The position numbers were made by a program, and so were the translations under genes. Positions 1-9,472 of a stretch of 64,000 nt of DNA are shown here, piece after piece. How positions within the stretch are numbered: position 1 is the stretch's first letter; the number at the start of each line of letters is the position of its first letter. The stretch lies in assembly GCF_014650555.1 (NCBI RefSeq), contig NZ_BMVE01000001.1, forward strand, positions 124,001 to 188,000. Reading direction: 5' to 3'. The notes under the pieces are model-generated. The model was not told the origin of the DNA. It saw only the letters and a list, made by a program, of their open reading frames with translations, and searched no databases. The DNA is from Streptomyces goshikiensis (GTDB taxonomy: Bacteria; Actinomycetota; Actinomycetes; Streptomycetales; Streptomycetaceae).

Positions 1-929
1 CGGCCACGGCCGTACGGGGACCCGCGCTGGCCCACGAGCACCTCGCCCTGGACCTGCGCCGGGCGGGGGACGGGGCCGCCGCCCTGGACCCGGCGGCCGA
101 CGGGCCCGCCGTCACCGCGGAGCTCACCGCGCTGCGCGAGGAGTTCGGGCTCTCCCTCGTGGTGGAGCTGACCTGCCGGGGCATGGGCCGCGACGCCGCG
201 GCGCTGGCCCGGATCTCGCAGGCTTGCGCGGTGCCGGTGGTGGCGGGCACGGGCTGGTACCACGAGGGGTTCCACCCGGCGGAGGTCGGGTGCGCGGAGG
301 TGGCGGAGCTCGCCGCGACGCTGATCGCCGAGATCGAGGGCGGAATCGGCGCCACCGGCATCCTCCCCGGGGTCATCGGCGAGGTCGGCAGCCACGGCGA
401 CCGGCCCAGCGAGCCCGAGGCCCGCTCGCTGCTGGCCGCCGCGCGGGCCGCCACGGCGACGGGGCTCTCGGTGGCCACGCACGCCGGGCTGGGGCGGGGC
501 GGCCGGGCCCAGCTGGAGCTGCTGACCGGGGCCGGGCTGGCGCCGCACCGGATCTGCGTGGGGCACCAGGACCTGCTGGACGACCGCGCGGCGCACCGGG
601 AGCTGGCGGCGGCGGGGGCGTACGTCGCCTTCGACACGGTGGGCAAGGAGCACTACCGCAGCGACGCCGTACGGCTGCGGCTGCTGCTCGCCCTGCTGGA
701 GGCTGGGTACGCCGACCGGGCGCTGCTGAGCTGCGACGTCTCCCGGCGCGCGTACCTGTCGGCGCGCGGCGGGCAGGGGTACGGGCACCTGTTCCGCTCG
801 TTCCTGCCCCGGCTGCGGGCGGCGGGGGTGGGCGAGGACCTGATCGACCTGATGACCCGGCGCAATGTGCTCCGGTTCCTGACCGGCGCCGAGGCCGACG
901 CCGGCCTCGTGGAGGAGGAGTGCCGGTGA
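1..929 (+). CDS. Phosphotriesterase-family metal hydrolase (Php/YhfV-like), 5' end outside window
   Basis: Partial gene: the frame is open from base 3 and no start is needed inside the window. It belongs to the phosphotriesterase TIM-barrel family. The visible metal ligands follow the E. coli PHP pattern: an HEH pair at the left edge, a glutamate in IGEVG (codon 381-383) where phosphotriesterase itself has a carboxylated lysine, histidines in ATHAG and VGHQD, and the aspartate in SCDVS. The substrate is unknown; members include lactonases, phosphotriesterases and uncharacterised hydrolases. The stop overlaps the next start (GTG at 926), so it is translationally coupled to two PLP-enzyme genes. 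Together they resemble the uncharacterised E. coli yhf cluster. Confidence 0.9.
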   Translation, partial: ATAVRGPALAHEHLALDLRRAGDGAAALDPAADGPAVTAELTALREEFGLSLVVELTCRGMGRDAAALARISQACAVPVVAGTGWYHEGFHPAEVGCAEVAELAATLIAEIEGGIGATGILPGVIGEVGSHGDRPSEPEARSLLAAARAATATGLSVATHAGLGRGGRAQLELLTGAGLAPHRICVGHQDLLDDRAAHRELAAAGAYVAFDTVGKEHYRSDAVRLRLLLALLEAGYADRALLSCDVSRRAYLSARGGQGYGHLFRSFLPRLRAAGVGEDLIDLMTRRNVLRFLTGAEADAGLVEEECR

Positions 930-2065
930 CACGGCTTCCCGAGACGTTCCCGCTGGCCACGATCCCGCTCACGGACGCGGTGGCCCGCCAGTTCCGGCTG
1001 CTGGAGTGCGTCGCCGCCCGTTTCGAGGGTCCGCAGCTCTTCGAGGCGGACGCCGGGGTGGTCCCGGGGCTGGGGCGGCCCCGGACGACCGCCCGGGTCG
1101 AGGCGGTGCTCGCCGAGTTCCTGGGGGCCGAGGACGCCGCGCTGGTGCAGGGCGCCGGGACCGGCGCCATCCGGGCCGCCCTGGGCGCCGCGGTGAGCGC
1201 CGGGGAACCGCTGCTGATCCACCGGGCGCCGGTGTACCGGAGCACGGCCGTCACCCTGCGGGGGCTGGGCGTGCAGTGCGTGGAGGCCGACTTCAACCGG
1301 CCCCGCGACCTCAAGGAGGCACTGGCGGGCGGGCGGTTCCGCTTCGCCTACGTGCAGCACACCCGCCAGCGGCTCGGGGACTCCTACGATCCGGGGGAGG
1401 TGCTCGCCGCTTGCGCGGCCGCCGGGGTGCGGACGGTCGTGGACGACAACTACGCCGTGCTGCGGGTCCCGGCGTGCGGGGTGGAGCTGGGCGCCGACGC
1501 CTCCTGCTTCTCCCTGTTCAAGCTGCACGGGCCCGAGGGGGTCGGGGTCGTCGCCGGGGCCCGCGATCTGGTCGGGCGGGTCCGCCGCGACAACTACTCC
1601 GGCGGCGGGCAGGTCCAGGGGCAGCAGGCACTGGACGCGCTGCGGGCGCTCACCCACGTCCCGGTCATGTGGGCGCTCCAGTCCCAGGTGACGTGGGAGG
1701 TGGCCGCCCGGCTGGCGGCCGGGGAGGTGCCGGGGGTCGCGGAGGTGCGGATCGCGAACGCGCAGGACCGGTGCGTGCTGGTGCGCCTGGAGCGGCCGGT
1801 GGCGCGGGAGCTGCCGGCCGTCGCGGCCCGTTTCGGGGCGGCGCCGTATCCGGTGGGGTGCAATTCCCGGTACGAGATCGCCCCGCTGTTCTACCGGTTG
1901 TCGGCCTCCTCGCTGGAGGACTCCCCCGAGCTCGCCGACCGGGCGGTGCGGATCAACCCGATGCGGGCCGGGGCGGATCTGGTCCTGGGGATCCTGCGCC
2001 GCTCGCTCGTGGAGCTGGACCGGGGCGGGCTCGGCCGGGGCCGGGACCGGGAAGGCGGCCGCTGA
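926..2065 (+). CDS. PLP-dependent aminotransferase class V-fold protein (YhfS-like)
   Basis: 379 residues from a GTG that overlaps the upstream stop by four bases; reading further upstream in this frame gives only low-quality arginine/glycine-rich sequence, so the coupled start is preferred. The fold-type I PLP enzyme signature is visible: a likely Schiff-base lysine at about residue 199 (FSLFKLHGPEGVG), preceded by a VVDDNYAV segment carrying the PLP-contacting aspartate. It resembles E. coli YhfS and, more distantly, cystathionine-lyase or selenocysteine-synthase-like enzymes. The reaction is unknown. It sits in a three-gene operon with a phosphotriesterase-family hydrolase and an alanine-racemase-like protein, overlapping both, which argues for one pathway acting on a small amino compound. 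Confidence 0.85.
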   Translation: MTRLPETFPLATIPLTDAVARQFRLLECVAARFEGPQLFEADAGVVPGLGRPRTTARVEAVLAEFLGAEDAALVQGAGTGAIRAALGAAVSAGEPLLIHRAPVYRSTAVTLRGLGVQCVEADFNRPRDLKEALAGGRFRFAYVQHTRQRLGDSYDPGEVLAACAAAGVRTVVDDNYAVLRVPACGVELGADASCFSLFKLHGPEGVGVVAGARDLVGRVRRDNYSGGGQVQGQQALDALRALTHVPVMWALQSQVTWEVAARLAAGEVPGVAEVRIANAQDRCVLVRLERPVARELPAVAARFGAAPYPVGCNSRYEIAPLFYRLSASSLEDSPELADRAVRINPMRAGADLVLGILRRSLVELDRGGLGRGRDREGGR

Positions 2066-3288
2066 TGTTCCTGGACGCGGTGCTCGGGCGCAATCCGGCG
2101 CTGGTCGAGGCGGCCTCCGCCCTGCACGGCGCGGGGGTGATCCCGCCCGACACGTACGTGCTGGACCTGGACGCCGTCGAGGCCAACGCGGCCGCGCTCG
2201 CCGCCGGGGCGCAGCGGTACGGGCTGGGACTGTGGTGCGTGGCCAAGCAGTTCGGGCGCAGCCCCGAGCTGGTCAGGGCCGTCGCCCGGCACCTGCCGGC
2301 CTTCGCCGCGATCGACCCCGCCGAGGCGCGGGCGCTGCGGGCCGCCGGGGTCCGGGCCGGGAACCTGGGGCACCTCGTGCAGATCCCGCGCCGGGCACTG
2401 CCGGAGCTGCTGGCCTGGCGCCCGGAGGCGGTGACGGTGTTCGACCTCGACAACGCGCGGGCCGTCTCCGAAGCGGCGCGCGCGCTGGGCTTCGTACAGG
2501 ACGTGCTGGTACGGCTGGAGGCGGCCGCGGGGACGGGGTTCGCCGGGCAGGAGGGCGGCGTACCGCCGCAGGCGCTGGAGGGGTGTGCCGAGCGGCTGGA
2601 GCGGCTGCCGGGGATCCGGATCGCGGGGGTGACCGCGTTCCCGTGCGTGGTGTGCGACCCCGTCTCGGGGCGGCCCGGGCCGACCTCGAACCTGGCGCGG
2701 GCGGTCGCGGCGCGGGCGGCGCTGGCGGCGCGCGGGCACACGGGGCTGAAGCTGAGCGCGCCGGGCGCCACCTCGGTGGCCGCGCTGCCGCTGCTGGCGG
2801 AGCACGGCGCCACCCACGGGGAGCCGGGGCACGCCCTGACGGGCACGACCCCGCTGCACGCCGTGGACCTGCGGCAGCCGGAGCGGCCCGCGTACGTGTA
2901 CGTGACCGAGGTGGCGCACACCCTCGCCGACGGCCGTCCGGCGGTGTACGGGGGCGGGTTCTACCCGCGCGCGGTGATCCGGGGCGCGCTGCTCGCGCGG
3001 ACCGGCGCCCGCCTCGCGGTCGAGGAGGCCCCGCCCGGGAACATCGACTACTACCGCCTGCTCGCGGCCCCGGCGGCCGGCGCCGGGCGGGTGCGGGCCG
3101 GGGACACGGTGGTCCTGGCCTTCCGCACCCAGATCTTCGTCACCCGTAGCCGCGTCGCGGTCGTCTCCGGGCTGTCCGGCGGGTCGGCGCGGCTGGTGGG
3201 GCAGTACGACGCGCTCGGCCGGGCGTACGGGAAGGGCCCCGGCCGTCACGACGACCGGGGCCCTTCCCGCGCACGGGTTACTTCATGA
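2065..3288 (+). CDS. Alanine racemase N-terminal domain-fold PLP enzyme (YhfX-like)
   Basis: 407 residues starting at an ATG that overlaps the previous stop (TGATG). It has an alanine-racemase-type barrel: YVLDLDAVEANAAAL at the first strand and a probable PLP lysine at about residue 61 (WCVAKQFG). Homology is to E. coli YhfX, called a putative amino-acid racemase; no reaction is established. The last 19 or so residues (GKGPGRHDDRGPSRARVTS) look like translated intergenic DNA: they run through a 14-bp perfect hairpin (3229-3268) and the stop lies 11 bases inside the convergent ffh gene. An ancestral stop was probably lost. The enzyme core appears intact. Confidence 0.85.
   Translation: MFLDAVLGRNPALVEAASALHGAGVIPPDTYVLDLDAVEANAAALAAGAQRYGLGLWCVAKQFGRSPELVRAVARHLPAFAAIDPAEARALRAAGVRAGNLGHLVQIPRRALPELLAWRPEAVTVFDLDNARAVSEAARALGFVQDVLVRLEAAAGTGFAGQEGGVPPQALEGCAERLERLPGIRIAGVTAFPCVVCDPVSGRPGPTSNLARAVAARAALAARGHTGLKLSAPGATSVAALPLLAEHGATHGEPGHALTGTTPLHAVDLRQPERPAYVYVTEVAHTLADGRPAVYGGGFYPRAVIRGALLARTGARLAVEEAPPGNIDYYRLLAAPAAGAGRVRAGDTVVLAFRTQIFVTRSRVAVVSGLSGGSARLVGQYDALGRAYGKGPGRHDDRGPSRARVTS
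3229..3268. terminator. Bidirectional terminator hairpin inside the yhfX-like 3' end
   Basis: Perfect 14-bp inverted repeat (3229-3242 with 3255-3268, arm GGGAAGGGCCCCGG) and a 12-base loop. It begins 10 bases beyond the ffh stop on the minus strand and lies wholly inside the last codons of the plus-strand gene, so it probably terminates both transcripts. Confidence 0.75.
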
Positions 3289-4846
3289 ACTTCTTGAACT
3301 CGTCCGGGAGGTCGAAGTCCTGGCCGCCCTGGCCGCCGGCGGGCAGCCCGAACGGGTTGCCGGCGGCGGGCTCCACGGCCTGCGGGCCCTGCTCGCGCCG
3401 GGCGGCGGCAGCGGCCTCTTCTTCCTTGCGCTTCATCGGGTTGCCGCTCTTGCGCTTGCCCTTGGCCTGCTTGACCTGCTTCTTCTGCCGGCCGGGGCCG
3501 CCACCCATGCCCGGGATGCCGGGCATGCCGGGCATCCCGCCGCCCTGAGCCATGCGGGACATCATCTTGCGGGCCTCGAAGAAGCGCTCGACGAGCGACT
3601 TCACGGCGCTGACCTCGGCGCCGGAACCCTTGGCGATACGGGCGCGGCGCGAGCCGTTGATGAGGTGCGGGTCCTGGCGCTCGGCCGGGGTCATCGACTT
3701 GATGATCGCCGCCATGCGGTCCACGTCGCGCTCGTCGATGTTGTTGATCTGGTCCTTGATCTGACCCATGCCCGGCAGCATGCCGAGGAGCTTGGAGATG
3801 GAGCCCATCTTGCGGACCTGCTCCATCTGGGCCAGGAAGTCGTCGAGCGTGAACTCCTTGGGACCCTTCGCCAGCTTGGCCGCCATCTTCTCGGCTTCGG
3901 CCTGGCTGAAGGTCTTCTCGGCCTGCTCGATGAGGGTGAGCATGTCACCCATGTCGAGGATCCGGCCCGCCATGCGGTCGGGGTGGAACGCGTCGAACTC
4001 GTCGAGCTTCTCGCCGTTCGAGGCGAACATGATCTGCTTGCCGGTGACGTGCGCGATGGAGAGCGCGGCACCGCCCCGGGCGTCGCCGTCGAGCTTGGAG
4101 AGCACGACGCCGTCGAAGCCGACGCCGTCGCGGAAGGCCTCGGCGGTGTTGACCGCGTCCTGGCCGATCATGGCGTCGACGACGAAGAGGATCTCGTCCG
4201 GGCTGACGGCGTCGCGGATGTCCGCGGCCTGCCGCATCAGCTCCTGGTCGATGCCGAGGCGGCCGGCGGTGTCGACGATGACGATGTCGTACTGCTTGGT
4301 GCGCGCGTACTCGATGGAGTCCTTGGCGACCTGGACCGGGTCACCGACGCCGTTGCCGGGGGCGGGCGCGTAGACGGCCACGCCGGCGCGCTCGGCGACG
4401 ACGCTGAGCTGGTTCACGGCGTTGGGGCGCTGGAGGTCGCAGGCGACGAGGAGCGGGGCGTGGCCCTGCCCCTTCAGCCACAGGCCGAGCTTGCCGGCGA
4501 GGGTGGTCTTACCGGCACCCTGGAGACCCGCGAGCATGATCACGGTGGGCGCGGTCTTCGCGAAGCGCAGGCGGCGGGTCTCGCCGCCGAGGATCGAGAC
4601 GAGCTCGTCGTTGACGATCTTGAGGACCTGCTGGCCCGGGTTCAGGGCCTTGGAGACCTCTTCGCCGCGGGCGCGCTCCTTGACGTTCGCGATGAAGGAG
4701 CGGACGACCGGGAGGGCGACGTCGGCCTCAAGGAGGGCGATACGGATTTCCCGCGCCGCAGCGTCGATGTCCTGCTCGGAGAGGCGACCTTTGCCCCGGA
4801 GGGACTTGAAGGTCGCGCTGAGGCGGTCGGAAAGCGTATCGAACAC
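3278..4846 (-). CDS. ffh: Signal recognition particle protein Ffh (SRP54 GTPase)
   Basis: 522 residues. With 4.5S RNA it binds signal sequences on ribosomes and delivers them to FtsY at the membrane. The N domain begins FDTLSDRLSATFKSLRGKG. The G domain has GLQGAGKTT (G1), DTAGR and SKLDGDARGG. The C-terminal M domain is methionine-rich (MGSISKLLGMLPGM) and ends in a Gly/Met/Lys-rich tail. The start is a GTG at 4846; the frame stays open far upstream over glnD but that stretch is non-coding shadow. Its receptor gene ftsY is also in this window. The 3' end overlaps the convergent yhfX-like gene by 11 bases. Confidence 0.97.
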   Translation of the reverse strand: MFDTLSDRLSATFKSLRGKGRLSEQDIDAAAREIRIALLEADVALPVVRSFIANVKERARGEEVSKALNPGQQVLKIVNDELVSILGGETRRLRFAKTAPTVIMLAGLQGAGKTTLAGKLGLWLKGQGHAPLLVACDLQRPNAVNQLSVVAERAGVAVYAPAPGNGVGDPVQVAKDSIEYARTKQYDIVIVDTAGRLGIDQELMRQAADIRDAVSPDEILFVVDAMIGQDAVNTAEAFRDGVGFDGVVLSKLDGDARGGAALSIAHVTGKQIMFASNGEKLDEFDAFHPDRMAGRILDMGDMLTLIEQAEKTFSQAEAEKMAAKLAKGPKEFTLDDFLAQMEQVRKMGSISKLLGMLPGMGQIKDQINNIDERDVDRMAAIIKSMTPAERQDPHLINGSRRARIAKGSGAEVSAVKSLVERFFEARKMMSRMAQGGGMPGMPGIPGMGGGPGRQKKQVKQAKGKRKSGNPMKRKEEEAAAAARREQGPQAVEPAAGNPFGLPAGGQGGQDFDLPDEFKKFMK

Positions 4847-4970
4847 GGTGGTCGCGATTCCTCGGGTCGGGGGCGTGTGGTCGCCCCCCAGGGTATCGGG
4901 CCCTTCCCCTGTCCGGGGACCCGCCCGTTCCCGGACCTGAGCCCGGCCCGCGCCCGGCCCGCCCCCGGCC

Positions 4971-4999
4971 CCCGCGCGACGGCCGCCGCCGCGCGGGGC
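4971..4999 (-). terminator. Probable terminator of the amtB-glnK-glnD operon
   Basis: 9-bp GC-only inverted repeat (CCCCGCGCG at 4971-4979 with CGCGCGGGG at 4991-4999), 12 bases beyond the glnD stop at 5011. There is no T-tract, as is usual in Streptomyces. A second small hairpin (GGGGGCG/CGCCCCC, 4869-4888) lies just upstream of ffh. Confidence 0.5.
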
Positions 5000-5010
5000 C
5001 GGGCCCCGGG

Positions 5011-7449
5011 TCAGCGGAGGGCGGCTTCCAGGGTCGCGGCCAGCGCGGTGGCCGCCGGGGCGGTGAGGGGTTTGCCGTCCGGGTCGACGACGTACAGGGA
5101 GTCGACCGCGTTGGCGCCGAGGGTCGAGACGTGCGCGCTGCGCACGCGGACCCGGGCGGATTCCAGCGCCCGCCCGATCCGGTGCAGCAGCCCCACCGCG
5201 TCCGGGGCGCGCACCTCCAGGACCGTGGCCAGCGAGGACACGTCCGGGACCACCGTCACCCGCGGCGGCGGCGGGACGACGCCCCGCCGGCGCGGGTAGG
5301 CCGCCTCCCGGTCCGCCAGCTTCGCCGGGACGTCCAGCGAGCCGTCCAGCGCCCGGATCAGGTCCGTCCGCAGCCGGGCCCCCTCCGGCAGCGCCCCGTA
5401 CTCGGCGGCCACCCGCCACCGCAGCACCAGCACCTCGCCCAGCCGGTCCGGGAGCTCCAGCGAGCGCAGGTCGGCGGCGCGGACGGTGAGCCGGTGCAGC
5501 GCCAGGACGCCCGCGACCGCCGGGAGGACCCCCGGCTGGTCGGGGACGGCGACGACCAGCTCGACCCCGACCACGTCCTCCTCCTGGCGGGCGTGCAGCG
5601 CCAGCACCGGCTCCCCGGTGCGCAGCGCCTCCACCGCCAGGCGTTCCTGCTCCGTCGAGGGGATCTCGGCCTCCGAGGCCGGCGGGGCCGCGCCCCGCAG
5701 GACCGACGCCACCCGCGCCACCAGGTCCGCCACCAGCGAGCCGCGCCACGCGCTCCACGCCGCCGGGCCGGTGGCCAGCGCGTCCGCCTCCGTCAGGGCG
5801 TGCAGTATCTCCAGCGTCCCCGGTGATCCCACCGCCTCCGCGACCGACCGCACGGTCGCCGGGTCGTCGAGGTCGCGCCGGGTGGCGGTGTCGATCAGCA
5901 GCAGGTGGTGCCGTACGAGGACGCCCAGCACGGTGACGTCCCGCGCGTCGAAGCCCATCCGCTGCGCCACGTCGCGCGCGATGGTCTCGCCCGCCACCGC
6001 GTGGTCCCCGGGCCAGCCCTTGCCGATGTCGTGCAGCAGGGCCGCCATCAGCAGCAGGTCCGGCCGGCTCACCCGGCGGGTCAGCGCGGAGGCCCGTACC
6101 GCCGTCTCGACCAGGTGCCGGTCGACCGTCCAGGTGTGCACGGGGTTGCGCTGCGGGCGGCACCGCACCCGCTCCCAGTCGGGCAGCAGCCGCGTGATCA
6201 GACCCTCGGCCTCCATCGCCTCCCACACCACGACCGTCGGCTCCCCCGCCCCCAGCAGGGTCACCAGCTGCTCCCGCGCCTCCGCCGGCCACGGCACCGG
6301 GAGCGGCTTCGCCTGCGCCGCGAGGCGCCGTACGGCGTGCAGCGACACCGGCACGCCCGCCTGCGCGGCCGCCGCCCCGAACCGCAGCGGCAGCACCGGA
6401 TCCCGGTCGGGCCGGGCCGCCAGGGCCAGCACGGCCTCCCCCTCGGACTCCACGACCCCCTCGGCGAGCGGCGCCCGCTCGGCCGCCGCCTGTCCCCGGG
6501 CGCCCAGCAGCCCGCGCAGCCTCGGCCGGGCCGCCCGGGCGCGCAGCACCCGCCCGACCTCCCGCCAGGTCACGTCACCGGCGTACGAGACGACCCGGGC
6601 GGCCTCGTACACCTCCCGCAGCAGCGCGTCGGCGTCCAGCAGCCCGAGCCGGGCGGCGACCTGGTCCTGCTCCTGGAGCGAGAGCCGGTCGGTCGCCCGG
6701 CCCGTCACCAGGTGCAGCGCGTCCCGGGTGTCCAGGAGCCGGCGCCGGGCCTCGGCCAGTCCCTCGCGCGGGGCGTCGGCGAGCCAGGAGGCGGCGACGG
6801 CCCGCAGGGCGGTGGCGTCCCGGAGCCCGCCGCGGGCCTCCTTGAGGTCGGGTTCCAGCAGGAACCGCAGCTCCCCGGACCGCTCGGCCCGCTCCCGGCA
6901 CAGGGCGTGCAGCTGCGGCAGCCGTTTGGCGGCCTGGTTGCGCCAGTCGGCCAGTACGGAGGTCCGCAGGGCGGCGAGGAGCCCCGCGTCACCGGCGACG
7001 GGCCGTGCGTCGAGCAGCCCGAGGTGCACCTTGAGGTCCTCGGAGGCGGTCTTGCGCGCCTCGGCGGGGGTCCGTACCGAGTGGTCCAGGGCCACGCCCA
7101 GGTCCCAGACGGGGTACCAGAGCCGGTCGGCGAGCGCGCTCAGCGCCCGCGGTCCGGCCTTGCCGTCGTGGAGCAGCAGCAGGTCGAGGTCGCTGCGCGG
7201 GGAGAGCTCGCCCCGCCCGTAGCCGCCGACGGCGACCAGGGCCGCACCCCGTACGCCGGTTTCCCGTACGGCGGCCGCGAACAGCGCGCCCAGCCAGTCG
7301 TCGGTCAGTGCGGCCAGGGCGGAACGCCGGGAGGGCCCGGACCGCGACTCCTCCTGGAGGAGTCGCAGCCGGGCCGCGGCGTAGCCGCCGGGGCCGGTCG
7401 GATCGGCCGGACCGGTCGGATCCGTGGTCGTGTTCTCGACGCTCGTCAC
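5011..7449 (-). CDS. glnD: PII uridylyl/adenylyltransferase GlnD
   Basis: 812 residues from a GTG 17 bases after the glnK stop. The nucleotidyltransferase domain shows GGYGRGELSPRSDLDLL, the central HD domain shows LLHDIGKGWPGDH, and two ACT-type domains occupy the C-terminus (around VAVPDQPGVLPAVAG and LEVRAPDAVGLLHRIG). In enterics GlnD uridylylates PII; in S. coelicolor the homologue adenylylates GlnK at Tyr51, and the same is inferred here. It is the last gene of amtB-glnK-glnD. Frame upstream of the GTG overlaps glnK and was not chosen. Confidence 0.95.
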   Translation of the reverse strand: MTSVENTTTDPTGPADPTGPGGYAAARLRLLQEESRSGPSRRSALAALTDDWLGALFAAAVRETGVRGAALVAVGGYGRGELSPRSDLDLLLLHDGKAGPRALSALADRLWYPVWDLGVALDHSVRTPAEARKTASEDLKVHLGLLDARPVAGDAGLLAALRTSVLADWRNQAAKRLPQLHALCRERAERSGELRFLLEPDLKEARGGLRDATALRAVAASWLADAPREGLAEARRRLLDTRDALHLVTGRATDRLSLQEQDQVAARLGLLDADALLREVYEAARVVSYAGDVTWREVGRVLRARAARPRLRGLLGARGQAAAERAPLAEGVVESEGEAVLALAARPDRDPVLPLRFGAAAAQAGVPVSLHAVRRLAAQAKPLPVPWPAEAREQLVTLLGAGEPTVVVWEAMEAEGLITRLLPDWERVRCRPQRNPVHTWTVDRHLVETAVRASALTRRVSRPDLLLMAALLHDIGKGWPGDHAVAGETIARDVAQRMGFDARDVTVLGVLVRHHLLLIDTATRRDLDDPATVRSVAEAVGSPGTLEILHALTEADALATGPAAWSAWRGSLVADLVARVASVLRGAAPPASEAEIPSTEQERLAVEALRTGEPVLALHARQEEDVVGVELVVAVPDQPGVLPAVAGVLALHRLTVRAADLRSLELPDRLGEVLVLRWRVAAEYGALPEGARLRTDLIRALDGSLDVPAKLADREAAYPRRRGVVPPPPRVTVVPDVSSLATVLEVRAPDAVGLLHRIGRALESARVRVRSAHVSTLGANAVDSLYVVDPDGKPLTAPAATALAATLEAALR

Positions 7450-7466
7450 CCGGTGGCTCCCGTCGC

Positions 7467-9148
<1,682 letters not shown>

Positions 9149-9472
9149 CGGCGTCTCCTCGTCGTCGGTACGTTCGCGTGCGGGCGAGCGTGAAAACCTG
9201 AGCGGCGCAAGGCGTGGGGCCTGGGGGTGGGGGTGGCCCCGCCTGGGGACTGGCCGGTTATTGGCCCTGAGATTCGCGCAGGCCGGTTTCCGGCGGCGCC
9301 GCTGCGTGTTTCGCGCCGATGACGAAGAGGACGTACGTGTTACGCGTCCATGAACGGGTCGTTCACGGGACCGGCCGCGGCAGCACCCTGGGAGACCTGG
9401 CTGGGGGAGCCTGATCGGGCTTCACGGGGTGGACTGCCGCGGCCGGCGCCTTGGGGGCGGCCCACAGGGCCG
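9149..9472 (-). other. Intergenic region upstream of amtB
   Basis: 324 bases between the nsdA stop and the amtB start, both genes on the minus strand. It contains the GlnR-like box (9286-9323) and presumably the amtB promoter. Frames here have poor codon bias and I see no gene. Confidence 0.6.
9286..9323 (-). promoter_or_regulatory. GlnR-type binding box upstream of amtB
   Basis: On the minus strand two GAAAC half-sites lie exactly 22 bases apart (complement of 9308-9312 and 9286-9290), and the first is preceded at a six-base spacing by GTCAT (complement of 9319-9323). This fits the GlnR consensus gTnAc-n6-GaAAc-n6-GTnAC-n6-GAAAc, except that the third element is poor (CGGCG). Amt operons are established GlnR targets in S. 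coelicolor. Confidence 0.65.

Noticed and set aside
224..2065. Long Arg/Gly-rich plus-strand frames over the first three genes
   Set aside because: They overlap genes with clear domains and have shadow-like composition; only the part from 926 in this frame is real.
4847..6292. N-terminal extension of ffh giving a 1004-residue protein
   Set aside because: The extension lies inside glnD on the same strand in another frame, is Gly/Arg/Pro-rich and has no homology to SRP; Ffh starts normally at 4846.
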